Assembly: GCF_018613195.1 (NCBI RefSeq)
Contig: NZ_JAGGQQ010000001.1
Coordinates: 108,911 to 172,910, forward strand
Direction: 5' to 3'
Origin: Bacillus sp. ISL-45
GTDB taxonomy: Bacteria; Bacillota; Bacilli; Bacillales; Cytobacillaceae
DNA: 64,000 bases
Shown: positions 16,231 through 28,515 of the stretch, piece after piece
How positions within the stretch are numbered: position 1 is the first letter of the stretch
Layout: each line of letters starts with the position of its first letter
Program-made: the position numbers and the translations under genes
The notes under the pieces: model-generated
Database searches by the model: none
What the model was told of the DNA's origin: nothing
What the model saw: only the letters and a program-made list of their open reading frames with translations

Positions 16231-17429
16231 TTCCGCTGGCCCTTTTCTTTTTTACTAATCTTTTTAACCTCTTTCGCCGCCTCTTCTTTTGAAAGGGGTA
16301 TTGGCCTACTTGTCCATTCTGTATAGATTTGGGGGTTAATCACTTTGACTTGATCTAGAAAAGAATCGAGGAATTTCCGGTCATGCAGGTTTCTGAATAA
16401 TTCAAGCGGACGTTCTTGTTTTTTAGAAAATGAATATACATGGTCGATTAACTTGAACCCCTGGCCCGTGACAAATATATGTCTTAAAGGTGCATCGATT
16501 TTCTCAAAGCCTGAATTCCTCATGGATTCCAGTATCTCCAGGAGATTGACCGTGACTTCTTCCGGCAGTGTTGATTGCTTCTTTAAAAACGTATTTAAAT
16601 CCGGTCCCTGCAAGTATTCCATTAAAATATAATTAGGACCCGTTTCATAGACTTTAGGGATAAAAGAGAGGTGCTGGCTTGATAGTAAAACCTCCCTTTC
16701 TTTAAGAAAGTGGCTCTGTTTTGGATAAATTTTTACACATTTTTCTTCATCAACCCGATAGACTGCACCCTGACGCCCTTGGCCAATCAGATTATGTGTT
16801 AAATTTTCAAAATTCGCTTCAGCGTCAGCAGCAGACCTCTTATAATCCACCTGATTTTCCATTATAAACACCATCCATTTATTATATAGACCCGGGTCCA
16901 GATTTTTTACATGTTCCAAAAATGAATCCTGCAGTAAAATCCCCTTCAAGTCATTGAGTAAGGTAAGCGGAACAGGAGGATTTTCCTTGGTCGCTTTAAT
17001 AGGACTGATCCATTTTAACTTTTCATTCCCGAGGACAAAAATATGCTTCAGCGGGTCACTGCCCATCATTAATTTTGCTTTTTTCATGCCCTTTATGATT
17101 GCCAGAAGCTCTTTCGCAATGGTTTCAGGAAGATACGTACAGTTCCTCAGGTAATTCTTTAAGGTTGGTCCATCAAAAAATTCCCTGATGATATAATTCG
17201 TCCCGACCTTATATAACTTTGGTATAGAGGGTAGCTTTTGCGCTGCAGCAAGGCCGTCTGCCTCTAGCTTAAGCTGTTCCATGCTGGTACTGATTTTTAA
17301 ACATTGCTCATTGGATATTTTAAAAATGACACTTTCGGGACCCCTGCTAACAATTGGATAGTCCTTACTGGCCTCAATTTCAATACTTTCGGCACTTTGA
17401 TTTAAATTAATAGATTCAAAAAACTGCAT
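16227..17429 (-). CDS. Tandem protein-kinase-like protein (second domain intact-looking, first degenerate)
   Basis: A 400-residue protein made of two homologous halves, about 20-190 and 205-375. Both contain E-x-C-x-KI, the IPK-x-Y-x-x-G-x-NYI hinge strand, GP-x-L-x-x-(Y/F)L, a D-x-PL-(K/R)-HIFV catalytic-loop-like motif, and a closing LDPGLYNKW or INPQIYTEW. The second half has a Gly loop IGQGRQGAVYRV, the Lys in CVKIYP and an Asp in KLIDHV. The first half has SRGPESVIFKI and KLKWISP, so the DFG-type Asp is missing. No membrane segment is seen; the tail is Lys-rich. It sits between a glycosyltransferase and an epimerase, overlapping both. The substrate is unknown. Confidence 0.7.
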   Translation of the reverse strand: MQFFESINLNQSAESIEIEASKDYPIVSRGPESVIFKISNEQCLKISTSMEQLKLEADGLAAAQKLPSIPKLYKVGTNYIIREFFDGPTLKNYLRNCTYLPETIAKELLAIIKGMKKAKLMMGSDPLKHIFVLGNEKLKWISPIKATKENPPVPLTLLNDLKGILLQDSFLEHVKNLDPGLYNKWMVFIMENQVDYKRSAADAEANFENLTHNLIGQGRQGAVYRVDEEKCVKIYPKQSHFLKEREVLLSSQHLSFIPKVYETGPNYILMEYLQGPDLNTFLKKQSTLPEEVTVNLLEILESMRNSGFEKIDAPLRHIFVTGQGFKLIDHVYSFSKKQERPLELFRNLHDRKFLDSFLDQVKVINPQIYTEWTSRPIPLSKEEAAKEVKKISKKEKGQRK

Positions 17430-18496
17430 GCTCTTCCTCCTAACAGTTCATCATAATACTTTGCTTGTAAATGAAGCTGCTTCTTTTCATCAAAAAGCTG
17501 TTCAACTTTCTTTCTTGCGGCAATTGTATAATCCCGCAACAATGCCTTATGGCTTAACATAAATTCAAGTCCCGCCGCAAGCTCCTCAACATTGTTTTCT
17601 TCAACCAGATATCCTTCCTGTTTATGAGTGATCAATTCAGGAATGCCTGCATGATAAGTCGAGATGACAGGTACACCAAGGGCCATTGCTTCTTTTAGCG
17701 TGTTCGGTATGCCTTCGAGATCACCATTCGATGCTTCCAGACTGGCTGCACAAAACAAATCAGCATTCGCCATACGTTTCCGGACTTCATCTTTATGAAG
17801 ATGATTCAACAACCGGAATGAATCTCCCAAATTAAGTTGAGCCGCCAACGATTCAAGCTGGTCCTTCAGTTCCCCCCTGCCGATTATCGTCAAGGTGGCC
17901 TGAGGGAATCTATCCTTTATTTTCCGGAATGCTTTCATTAACACATCATGGCCCTTTTTTTCTACTAATCTTCCTACAGACAGAATATCCTGCGCCCCAT
18001 CCGCAGCTGGAGCCCTGTAATGGTATTTGGTTAAATCAACACCACCGTAAAGCACTTTGACTTTTTCAGGAGGACAGCCCCAGGAAATAATCCGGTCAGC
18101 CAAGTATTGGCACACAGGATAAAAATGGTCACCCTTGTCAAAGAGCAATTTCAGATTATCCAAATAACCAACAGGCTGTCCGCCTAACGTCGCATCCCTG
18201 CCACGGATGCTGGTCACCAAAGGAAGCTTTGTCTTCTCTTTGAACGGCAGCAATAAAGCTCCTAATTGCCCATGATGGGCATGCAGCAAGGAGACATTAT
18301 GTTTCTTTACAAACTCTTTTGGATCCAAAATTTCACTAAGGTAATAGACTCTATCATTCAACAATGACAAATCCGTCATATATTTGGGCTGGCGCACTAA
18401 ATGAATATAATCATATCCGGGGACATGACGTATCTGTGGGATATATTGCGTGGGATCAAGGCGTAAATTCAAATGCATAGCTGTCGGCAAATCCAT
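17402..18496 (-). CDS. Group 1 glycosyltransferase (GT4-like)
   Basis: A 364-residue GT-B enzyme. HAHHGQLGALLLPF (residues about 92-105) and TSIRGRDAT belong to the acceptor domain. ILSVGRLVEKKGHDVLMKAF (near 190), IIGRGEL and SNGDLEGIPNTLKEAMALGVPVI with the E-x7-E motif belong to the donor domain. The ATG follows AAAGGAGAAG. It is the first gene of a three-gene set (with the kinase-like protein and epimerase) and likely transfers a sugar onto an exopolysaccharide or other surface glycan. Confidence 0.9.
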   Translation of the reverse strand: MDLPTAMHLNLRLDPTQYIPQIRHVPGYDYIHLVRQPKYMTDLSLLNDRVYYLSEILDPKEFVKKHNVSLLHAHHGQLGALLLPFKEKTKLPLVTSIRGRDATLGGQPVGYLDNLKLLFDKGDHFYPVCQYLADRIISWGCPPEKVKVLYGGVDLTKYHYRAPAADGAQDILSVGRLVEKKGHDVLMKAFRKIKDRFPQATLTIIGRGELKDQLESLAAQLNLGDSFRLLNHLHKDEVRKRMANADLFCAASLEASNGDLEGIPNTLKEAMALGVPVISTYHAGIPELITHKQEGYLVEENNVEELAAGLEFMLSHKALLRDYTIAARKKVEQLFDEKKQLHLQAKYYDELLGGRACSFLNLLI

Positions 18497-18725
18497 CTTC
18501 TCCTTTCAACTGAATATGCATGTTAGTGTAAATTATGCAAAAATCGAAAAGAGGACATGGACAGACCGGCAAGAATTTATTTAGGGTTGGGGGATTTTGT
18601 TTATTTTTGGGTTAAAAGATCGAAACAGTAAAAAAGTCAGTATGAACAGTGATCATTAACGCAAAAGTGCATCATCATTTTCTGCTAGTTAAAGATTTAG
18701 CAGGCAGCTCGGTATAATTAGTTCT
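18497..18725. other. Upstream region of the glycan cluster
   Basis: About 230 bp that must hold the promoter of the glycosyltransferase operon. No clear promoter, RNA or gene can be supported. It is followed by element A copies. Confidence 0.4.
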
Positions 18726-18773
18726 CTAACAAAGGCTCTTTTCTCAAACTTTGTTGAAAATAGCTCTAACAAA
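18726..18773 (+). mobile_element. Collapsed 32-bp mini-copy of element A with its target duplication
   Basis: The left end GGCTCTTTTCTCAAACTTTGTTG is joined directly to AAAATAGCT, which matches the element right terminus AAAACAGCC. The mini-copy (18734-18765) is flanked on both sides by CTAACAAA (18726-18733 and 18766-18773). Confidence 0.7.
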
Positions 18774-18774
18774 A

Positions 18775-18959
18775 GGCTCTTTTCTCAAACTTTGTTGCTA
18801 TTGACTACAAAAAAGGATTGAATTGCCTATTTTTCTTCCCAAAGTTGACTCTTTTGTGAGAAAAGAGCAGGCAAACTTAATACCGACCAGCAAAATGACA
18901 TTCTTAATTACGTTAAAATCGGCTTTAGGATTTTAACAACAATCTTTACGAAAACAGCT
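18775..18959 (+). mobile_element. MITE-like element A, copy 2
   Basis: A full-length 185-bp copy with the same ends and internal hairpins as the copies at 7381, 34376 and 41112. CTAACAAAA lies on both sides (18766-18774 and 18960-18968), the same sequence that flanks the adjacent mini-copy. Confidence 0.85.
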
Positions 18960-18965
18960 CTAACA

Positions 18966-19004
18966 AAAAAGCATAAGCCTGCCATTTGGCAAACTTATGC
19001 TTTA
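18966..19004 (-). terminator. Second terminator downstream of ssrA
   Basis: On the minus strand AGCATAAGTTTGCC pairs with GGCAGGCTTATGCT around AAAT, followed by TTTTTTGTT. Confidence 0.8.
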
Positions 19005-19021
19005 GTAGTTTATTGCAAATA

Positions 19022-19050
19022 AAAATCCACCAACATATGTATTGGTGGAG
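19022..19050 (-). terminator. Terminator that uses the tmRNA 3' end as one stem arm
   Basis: On the minus strand TCCACCAA (the last bases of tmRNA) pairs with TTGGTGGA around TACATATG, followed directly by TTTTTATTTG. The processed 3' CCA lies inside this stem. Confidence 0.7.
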
Positions 19051-19059
19051 ACGGTGGGA

Positions 19060-19332
19060 CGTGCTATTCCATGCTTTCGCCATGGCACTGACTATATCTT
19101 GAACCTGTTTGACCAGGTCCTCCGGCGTATTATGCGAGATGTAGTTTTATCCGGACTCCCGGATAGATCACGCATCCTAGTACTGCCAGGCTGGCAGCCT
19201 ATAAGTCGATACATGGCTGTTGGATTGCTCCACATACCACTCGGCATTGCCCTATCGCTATTCGCGACTTAGGTTTCACCGATAAAGCCGGATTTTCACT
19301 CGCGTGTTGCCACGCAAGGCGACTAATGACTA
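19060..19332 (-). ncRNA. Group I intron in the tmRNA T-loop (273 nt, no ORF)
   Basis: The 5' exon ends in U and the intron ends in G (position 19060), as group I splicing requires. The exon CGAU plus intron UAG can pair with UUAGUCG just downstream, placing a U-G wobble exactly at the 5' splice site (P1). Other core features are a GCGTG-GCAA-CACGC hairpin (19302-19315, P2-like), a P8-like hairpin TATCCGG/CCGGATA near 19149-19166, the conserved P7-type sequence AAGATATAGTC (19090-19100), and a GAAA-capped hairpin at 19069-19085 followed by GTGC/GCAC closing the 3' end. There is no homing endonuclease. Subgroup is not assigned. Confidence 0.9.
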
Positions 19333-19550
19333 ATCGAACCCACGTCCAAAGATATTGGCACTTAAGCTTCTACGAGTGTAGTCGGCATATTGGCGATTCG
19401 CTGGTCCTTTTGCCTACCGACAGGCGGCCGGCCAGCTAGCCTGGTTGTTCTCTTCCTTCATCCTCAGGCGGTGGAATCCGGCGTAGCCCACTTAGAGTGA
19501 GTCCGCTACCCTACCACATGGGCGATGGAGGGGCGAACCGCTATGCAGTA

Positions 19551-19586
19551 TTAAGCTGCGAAAGCGAAGTTGTTGTTTTCTTTGCC
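19551..19586 (-). other. tmRNA tag reading frame
   Basis: From the GGC resume codon the frame reads G-K-E-N-N-N-F-A-F-A-A-stop. With the Ala from charged tmRNA the tag is AGKENNNFAFAA. It ends in Ala-Ala like other proteolysis tags but is shorter than the B. subtilis tag and ends AFAA instead of ALAA. Confidence 0.85.
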
Positions 19587-19767
19587 AGTTATAGGCGTTG
19601 ACGTTTTTACGAGGCCGATCCCCTCGACTCGCCACTTAAGCTCAAACTACCCCTGTCGAATCCGTAACGTCCCCATATAAAAGGCTGCTGTATCCATGAT
19701 ACAGACGTTAGGAGAACTCGGTTAAGCCGAGCATTAAGTTATGTTGTCACTCGTGGTGACAGTTATT

Positions 19768-19795
19768 ATTATAACACACTGAGTACTTTTTTCAA
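19768..19795 (-). promoter_or_regulatory. ssrA promoter
   Basis: On the minus strand TTGAAA (19795-19790) and TATAAT (19773-19768) are 16 bp apart. The start would lie about 85 nt before the mature tmRNA 5' end, giving a leader with three small hairpins (GTCAC/GTGAC, CTCGG/CCGAG, GTATC/GATAC) to be removed by processing. Confidence 0.7.
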
Positions 19796-19823
19796 CTGGT
19801 ACACTCTTCCTCAGCCAACAAGC

Positions 19824-20291
19824 TTACATTTTCTGACGTTCGCGGAATGCACGCTCGATATCACGGCCTGCTTCCTTCTTCTTCAGCGTCTCACGCTTGT
19901 CATAGTTCTTTTTACCCTTACCAAGACCGATTAAAACCTTTGCATACCCATTCTTCAGGTAAATCTTCAATGGCACAAGCGCATATCCTGCTTCCTTCGT
20001 TTCACCGATCAACTGGGCGATTTGGCGTTTGTGAAGCAAAAGCTTCCTTGTGCGCAGCGGATCATGGTTGTAACGGTTTCCCTGTTCGTAAGGGCTGATG
20101 TGCAGATTATATAAGAACAGCTCACCATTATGGACCTTTGCGTATGAATCCTTCAGCTGGACGCGCCCGTTACGGATTGATTTAATCTCTGTTCCCTGGA
20201 GGACGACTCCGGCTTCATACGTTTCTTCAATGAAATAGTCGTGGTTTGCTTTTTTATTCTGCGCGACGACCTTTCCCTCTCCTTTTGGCAT
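19824..20291 (-). CDS. smpB: SsrA-binding protein SmpB
   Basis: A 155-residue OB-fold protein that carries tmRNA to stalled ribosomes. Motifs are [37 protein letters not shown] (residues 14-50), [21 protein letters not shown] and the basic tail [17 protein letters not shown], which enters the ribosomal A-site. Length is normal. It lies directly upstream of ssrA and downstream of rnr, the standard Bacillus trans-translation cluster. Confidence 0.97.
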   Translation of the reverse strand: MPKGEGKVVAQNKKANHDYFIEETYEAGVVLQGTEIKSIRNGRVQLKDSYAKVHNGELFLYNLHISPYEQGNRYNHDPLRTRKLLLHKRQIAQLIGETKEAGYALVPLKIYLKNGYAKVLIGLGKGKKNYDKRETLKKKEAGRDIERAFRERQKM

Positions 20292-20347
20292 AAAAACTTC
20301 CCCCTTCTATTGTTTATCATTTTAGCAAATAACGAACGCCGCCACAA

Positions 20348-20395
20348 TGAAAAGCGCAAGCGCCTTGGTCAGCCCCGACAAGAGCTGCCGGCAAT
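20348..20395 (+). repeat. Dispersed repeat family C, short fragment
   Basis: AAAGCGCAAGCGCCTTGGTC followed by AGCCCCGACAAG matches the left end of the repeat at 57075. The rest of the repeat is absent. It lies between smpB and rnr, followed by a GAGAGC/GAGCTCTC hairpin with a T-run on the plus strand. Confidence 0.7.
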
Positions 20396-20443
20396 AGAGG
20401 ACAACAGAGAGCCCCTTCAGCAGGAGCTCTCTTTTTCAGTTGC

Positions 20444-22834
20444 CTATTTTCTCTTTTTAGATTTACGCTTCGCGGCTGGTGCGTTCTCAAAGAACTTTTT
20501 CTTCTTGCTCTTTGGTTTTGAACCGGAGCCTGAACCGGTACCGGAGCCATTTCTGCCCCCTCCTGATCCTTTTCCACCGCCTGAACCTCTGCCGCCTTGC
20601 TTGCCTTCTTCTTCTTTACCGCGGCGCGGCTTTTTCTCGCTGCTGCCCGTCTTGAAGATCTTTGGCTGTGCCGGCCGCTCACGTCTTGGCGTGCCCTTCA
20701 TGCCGACGATTTCAAAATCAATTGAGCGCTCATCCTTGTTTACCTTGATGACTCGGACAGTAATTTCATCTCCGATTCGGAAGACATTTCCTGTTCGCTC
20801 GCCAATCATCGCCAGGTGGCGTTCATCATAACGGTAATAATCATCCGTCATGTAGCTGACATGTACAAGGCCTTCGATTGTGTTAGGAAGCTCGACGAAC
20901 ATCCCGAAGTTCGTGACAGAGCTGATGATGCCATCGTATTCCGTCCCAATCTTGTCTTCCATGTATTCCGCTTTCTTAAGCTCATCTGTTTCACGTTCGG
21001 CTTCAACTGCGCGGCGTTCCATGTTGGATGAATGCTCGGCAATATCAGGCAGTATCGCATTCCATTTTTCCTTCGTTGCCTGGTCGAGCTTGCCCTCGAT
21101 CAAGTACGTCCTGATCAAACGGTGGACAATCAAGTCAGGATAACGACGAATTGGTGATGTGAAGTGCGTGTAGAACTCTGTTGAAAGACCAAAGTGTCCG
21201 AGGCTTTCAGGATAGTATTTCGCCTGCTGCATCGAACGGAGCATGACAGTTGAAACGACCATTTCCTCCGGTTTTCCCTGGACTTCCTCGATGATTTCCT
21301 GCAGGGCTCTTGGGTGTACTCCATTTGCGGATCCTCTGACAAGGTATCCGAAGTTTGTAATGAAATCAAAGAATTTTCTAAGCTTATCCTCTTTTGGATC
21401 TTCGTGAATTCGATAGATGAATGGCACATCGAGCCAGTGGAAATGCTCTGCAACCGTTTCGTTCGCTGCCAGCATGAATTCTTCAATCAGCTTTTCAGCG
21501 ACAGAACGCTCTCGCATAACGACATCCGTTGGGTGGCCTTCTTCATCAACCAATACCTTTGATTCTTTAAAATCAAAATCGATGGCTCCTCTTTCCATCC
21601 TTTTTTTACGAAGGATAGCAGCAAGCTCCTCCATCATCTCGAACATTGGCACAAGAGATTCGTAACGTGAGCGCGTTTCTTCGTCTTGATCGACGAGAAT
21701 CCTGTTCACATCGAAATACGTCATCCGCTCCGTCGTCTTGATGACACTCTGATAGATTTCATGATCTACCACTTGTCCATCTGGAGTGATCTCCATATTA
21801 CAAGACAGCGTCAGTCGGTCGACCTTCGGATTCAGCGAGCAAATACCGTTCGATAAGCGGTGCGGAATCATTGGGATGACCCGGTCAACCAAATACACAC
21901 TCGTGGCACGGTCTTCTGCTTCACGGTCAATCGGTGAGTCCTCGGTTACATAGTACGTAACATCGGCGATATGGACACCAAGTTTATAATTGCCGTTTTC
22001 AAGCCTTGTGACCTGAACTGCATCATCAAGGTCCTTTGCATCAGCGCCGTCAATTGTGACGATGACTTCTTCACGCAGGTCGCGGCGGTTCGCAATCTCA
22101 CTTTCATTGATCTGGTCCGGCGCTTCATTCGCCTGCTGGAGTACCTCATCTGGAAACTCCATTGGCAGTCCATGCTTGTGGATGACGGAAAGGATATCGA
22201 CGCCAGGGTCATTTTTATGGCCGAGAATCGCGGTAACCTCACCCTCTGCACTTTTGCGTCCCTCAGGATAGCTCGTCAGTTTTACGACGACCTTATGCCC
22301 TTCGACTGCACCCATCCCTGACTCTTTTGGAATGAAGATGTCACTCGTGAACTTTTTATCATCAGGAATCACAAACCCAAAGTGCTTGCTTTCGGTATAG
22401 GTACCAACGATTTGCGAGACACCTCTCTCAATGATGCGTACAACAGTGCCTTCACGGCGCTGCCCAGAGCTGTCTGATGACACTCGTACAAGGACTGTAT
22501 CCCCATTCATTGCATTGCTTGTTTCATTAGGCGGGATGAAGACGTCATCCATTCCCTGCTCTTCAGTGATGACAAAAGCAAATCCCTTGGCATGGGCACT
22601 GAAACGGCCGCGAACGAGGTTCATTTTTTCAGGCAGACCATATCGGTCACTTCTAGTCCTCACGACCAGCCCCTTTTCCTCCATGACCACTAGCGCTTTA
22701 ACAAATTCCTTGAATGTTGAGGAGTCCTCGATCCCAAAGGCGCTTTCCAGTTCCTGAACCGTAAGAGGTTTGTAAGCTTCATCCTTCATATAATGCATTA
22801 GCCTGTCTATATGGCCTTTAATATTCTCATCCAT
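20444..22834 (-). CDS. rnr: Ribonuclease R
   Basis: A 796-residue 3'-5' exoribonuclease. In order it has an amino-terminal winged helix (1-75), two cold-shock domains (about 80-230), the RNB catalytic domain (about 255-590) with the [14 protein letters not shown] metal-binding Asp cluster and the [17 protein letters not shown] motif, an S1 domain (about 635-715), and a Lys/Arg/Gly-rich tail (about 730-796) with a GSGGG-type low-complexity stretch. It degrades structured RNA, including transcripts released by trans-translation, which fits the adjacent smpB and ssrA. Confidence 0.97.
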   Translation of the reverse strand: MDENIKGHIDRLMHYMKDEAYKPLTVQELESAFGIEDSSTFKEFVKALVVMEEKGLVVRTRSDRYGLPEKMNLVRGRFSAHAKGFAFVITEEQGMDDVFIPPNETSNAMNGDTVLVRVSSDSSGQRREGTVVRIIERGVSQIVGTYTESKHFGFVIPDDKKFTSDIFIPKESGMGAVEGHKVVVKLTSYPEGRKSAEGEVTAILGHKNDPGVDILSVIHKHGLPMEFPDEVLQQANEAPDQINESEIANRRDLREEVIVTIDGADAKDLDDAVQVTRLENGNYKLGVHIADVTYYVTEDSPIDREAEDRATSVYLVDRVIPMIPHRLSNGICSLNPKVDRLTLSCNMEITPDGQVVDHEIYQSVIKTTERMTYFDVNRILVDQDEETRSRYESLVPMFEMMEELAAILRKKRMERGAIDFDFKESKVLVDEEGHPTDVVMRERSVAEKLIEEFMLAANETVAEHFHWLDVPFIYRIHEDPKEDKLRKFFDFITNFGYLVRGSANGVHPRALQEIIEEVQGKPEEMVVSTVMLRSMQQAKYYPESLGHFGLSTEFYTHFTSPIRRYPDLIVHRLIRTYLIEGKLDQATKEKWNAILPDIAEHSSNMERRAVEAERETDELKKAEYMEDKIGTEYDGIISSVTNFGMFVELPNTIEGLVHVSYMTDDYYRYDERHLAMIGERTGNVFRIGDEITVRVIKVNKDERSIDFEIVGMKGTPRRERPAQPKIFKTGSSEKKPRRGKEEEGKQGGRGSGGGKGSGGGRNGSGTGSGSGSKPKSKKKKFFENAPAAKRKSKKRK

Positions 22835-22919
22835 TAATAAATCCCTCCTTTATTGGGCTATTTTCGTAATTTTGTCGCTCATGGTGTGAAAAACAACTCA
22901 ATAAATTTTTTATATGTTT

Positions 22920-23666
22920 TTATTCTTTCCAATTTAATGACTCGAGAAACTCGTAAACATCTTCGTGCAGCTGATCCCGTTCTTTATCAAGAGTGATGAC
23001 ATGCCCTGATTCCTCATACCACTTTAACTTTTTATGTTCAGACTCGATGTTGTCATGGATGATATTGGCGCTGTCTGGGTCGATAATAATGTCATGGCGA
23101 GCCTGGACGACAAAAGTCGGTGTATAAATCAGGTCGATGCTTCCACGGACTTCCTTGATCAGTTCCTGGAGGTCTTTTAAAGTGGCCATCGATTTCTGTT
23201 CGAGTTCCTTTACCTCTGCCTCGATTTGATCCTCAGGCTTGCCTTCCATCCTCTTATATTCGCGCGCATACTCAAGCACACCGCGGTACATCAATTCTTC
23301 CGTCTTAAGATGCATTGGTGCGCACATCGGCACGATTCCCTTTAACGGCTTGGTATATCCGAGTTTCAGTGAAAGGACACCGCCCAGTGACAAACCGGCT
23401 ACAGCAATCTCTTCATAGCCTTCATTCTTAAGGAATTCATAGCCATCAAGCGCATCCTGCCACCAATCCTCAGGACCAGTATGTATCAGTTCTTCAGGCG
23501 GTACACCATGTCCTTTAAACACAGGCGCATGGCATGTATATCCTTTTCCTTCTAAAAATCTGCCCATCATCCTGACGTCTGCAGAATTGCCGGTAAATCC
23601 ATGCAGCAGCAATACCGCTCTTTTTCCAGCTTTAAATGTAAAAGGTCTTGGCACTAACTTTCTCAT
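22920..23666 (-). CDS. est: Carboxylesterase Est (YvaK-like)
   Basis: A 248-residue alpha/beta hydrolase close to the thermophilic esterase Est30. [15 protein letters not shown] is the oxyanion region, [11 protein letters not shown] holds the nucleophile Ser, and [15 protein letters not shown] and [19 protein letters not shown] give the acid and His. The ATG at 23666 ([17 protein letters not shown] start) has a GGGAGTAGG site and matches the family amino end; an upstream in-frame ATG would add 19 residues unlike the family. It lies between secG and rnr as in B. subtilis. Confidence 0.93.
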   Translation of the reverse strand: MRKLVPRPFTFKAGKRAVLLLHGFTGNSADVRMMGRFLEGKGYTCHAPVFKGHGVPPEELIHTGPEDWWQDALDGYEFLKNEGYEEIAVAGLSLGGVLSLKLGYTKPLKGIVPMCAPMHLKTEELMYRGVLEYAREYKRMEGKPEDQIEAEVKELEQKSMATLKDLQELIKEVRGSIDLIYTPTFVVQARHDIIIDPDSANIIHDNIESEHKKLKWYEESGHVITLDKERDQLHEDVYEFLESLNWKE

Positions 23667-23798
23667 TTTCCTACTCCCTCTATCAGATATCTTCCTTAGT
23701 TTTAACAAACATGCTTGTAACATTCAATTAAAAGCCTTTATATATGTAAATACCCATATTCAAAAGAAATATGTGAGAGTTTTGCTTATGTAAACACA

Positions 23799-23829
23799 AT
23801 AAAACCCGGCCTCTATTGAAGCCGGGTCA
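23799..23829 (-). terminator. secG terminator
   Basis: On the minus strand ACCCGGC pairs with GCCGGGT around TTCAATAGAG, followed by TTTATTG. Confidence 0.8.
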
Positions 23830-23838
23830 ATGTGTGTA

Positions 23839-24072
23839 TTATAGTTCGAAATAAGTAACGGCAATAGTCAAAACAAAGAATAAAACAGACAACACGATCG
23901 TAACACGGTGCAAGACAAGGTCAAGGCCTCTTGCCTTCTGCTTACCGAACAATTGCTCAGCGCCGCCGGAAATCGCACCGGACAGACCAGCACTCTTGCC
24001 TGATTGAAGAAGAACAACTCCAATAAGAGCAATGCTGACGATCACTAAAAGAACAACTAACAATGTATGCAT
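23839..24072 (-). CDS. secG: Preprotein translocase subunit SecG
   Basis: A 77-residue membrane protein with two hydrophobic helices (residues 3-22 and 53-74) joined by a loop [28 protein letters not shown], the SecG signature. It assists SecYE/SecA in protein export. It stands at the head of the secG-est-rnr-smpB block. Confidence 0.97.
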   Translation of the reverse strand: MHTLLVVLLVIVSIALIGVVLLQSGKSAGLSGAISGGAEQLFGKQKARGLDLVLHRVTIVLSVLFFVLTIAVTYFEL

Positions 24073-24289
24073 GACGTACCTCCCGATAAAACTGCTAACA
24101 GTATTTTAAATTTATCACATTTTCAGGAATGAAACAATACTTGTCTGAATTGTTGAGGATTAAATGAGTTAAAAACAAAGCTTATAGGGAGTTTGCGCTC
24201 GATTCCTTTAATCAAATTTTTGCATACTAGAAATTTTGATAGGGTTACCTGCTCTAAATATCATACAAACTTCTCTTTTTAGAAATTGA

Positions 24290-24685
24290 AAGGCTTCCTT
24301 GTTCGAAATGTCTATTAAAACTCTTTTATTAGACATTTTGGAAGACTCCATTGCTCAAAATGTCCATTAAACCCCTTTTATTAGACATTTTGAAAGGCTT
24401 CCTTACTCGAAATGTCTATTAAACCTCTTTTATTAGACGTTTTGAAAGACTCCATCGCTCTAAATGTCCATTAAACCCCTTTTTTTAGACATTTTGAAAG
24501 GCTTCCTTACTCAAAATGTCCATTAAACCTCTTTTATTAGACATTTTGAAAGACTCCTTCGCTCTAAATGTCCATTAAACCCCTTTTTTTAGACATTTTG
24601 AAAGGCCTCCTTACTCAAAATGTCCATTAAACCCCTTTTTTTAGACATTTTGGAAGACTCCTTCGCTCAAAATGTCCATTAAACT
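24290..24685. repeat. Array of about seven tandem 58-bp hairpin units
   Basis: Successive units read TTAGACATTTTGAAAGGCTT then CCTTACTCAAAATGTCCATTAAACCCCTTTT with small variations. In each, GACATTTTG pairs with CAAAATGTC around about 15 nt. Two sub-versions (GGCTTCCTTACTC and GACTCCTTCGCTC loops) alternate. The three units at 12-159 belong to the same family. No ORF and no CRISPR-like unique spacers are present. The remaining sequence 24073-24290 shows nothing recognisable. Confidence 0.85.
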
Positions 24686-24731
24686 TGATGTCTCATATAC
24701 CTATAAATGTGCCCACTTGCTCTTGATGGAA

Positions 24732-24769
24732 CAAAAAAACACCGGCAGCATCGTCATGCCGCCGGTGTC
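24732..24769 (-). terminator. eno operon terminator
   Basis: On the minus strand ACACCGGC pairs with GCCGGTGT around GGCATGACGATGCT, followed by TTTTTTTG. Confidence 0.85.
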
Positions 24770-24818
24770 CTGGTATTACAGGGTTTAATCGCACCAATGG
24801 CGACTTTACCTCGTAAAA

Positions 24819-28449
<3,631 letters not shown>

Positions 28450-28515
28450 TTAATACAGCGTTGTAATGCTTTTTAAAAAAACCTCTGGATGTTGGGCTTA
28501 TCACTTATAATTGCA

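Larger units (their letters stand above)
19043..19674 (-). ncRNA. ssrA: tmRNA gene, interrupted in the T-loop by a group I intron
   Basis: The mature 5' end GGGGACGTTACGGATTCGACAG starts at 19674 and the 3' end CGTCTCCACCA is at 19043, forming the 7-bp acceptor stem. Joining 19674-19333 to 19059-19043 gives a 359-nt tmRNA, the usual Bacillus length, with a T-arm GTGGG-TTCGATT-CCCAC. In the gene the T-loop is split after TTCGAT by 273 nt (19060-19332). The tag frame is at 19551-19586. tmRNA with SmpB rescues stalled ribosomes; smpB and rnr lie just upstream. Without intron removal the tRNA-like domain would not form, so splicing must precede function. Confidence 0.95.

Noticed and set aside
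19042-19272. 76-codon frame over the tmRNA intron
   Set aside because: It is antisense to the intron and tmRNA 3' end and is explained by them; it is not a homing endonuclease.
20404-20436. Hairpin between rnr and smpB as an rnr terminator
   Set aside because: The T-run is on the plus strand only, while rnr is on the minus strand, so it cannot terminate rnr; rnr-smpB-ssrA may be co-transcribed.
24290-24685. CRISPR array
   Set aside because: Units are contiguous hairpins with no unique spacers and no cas genes nearby.
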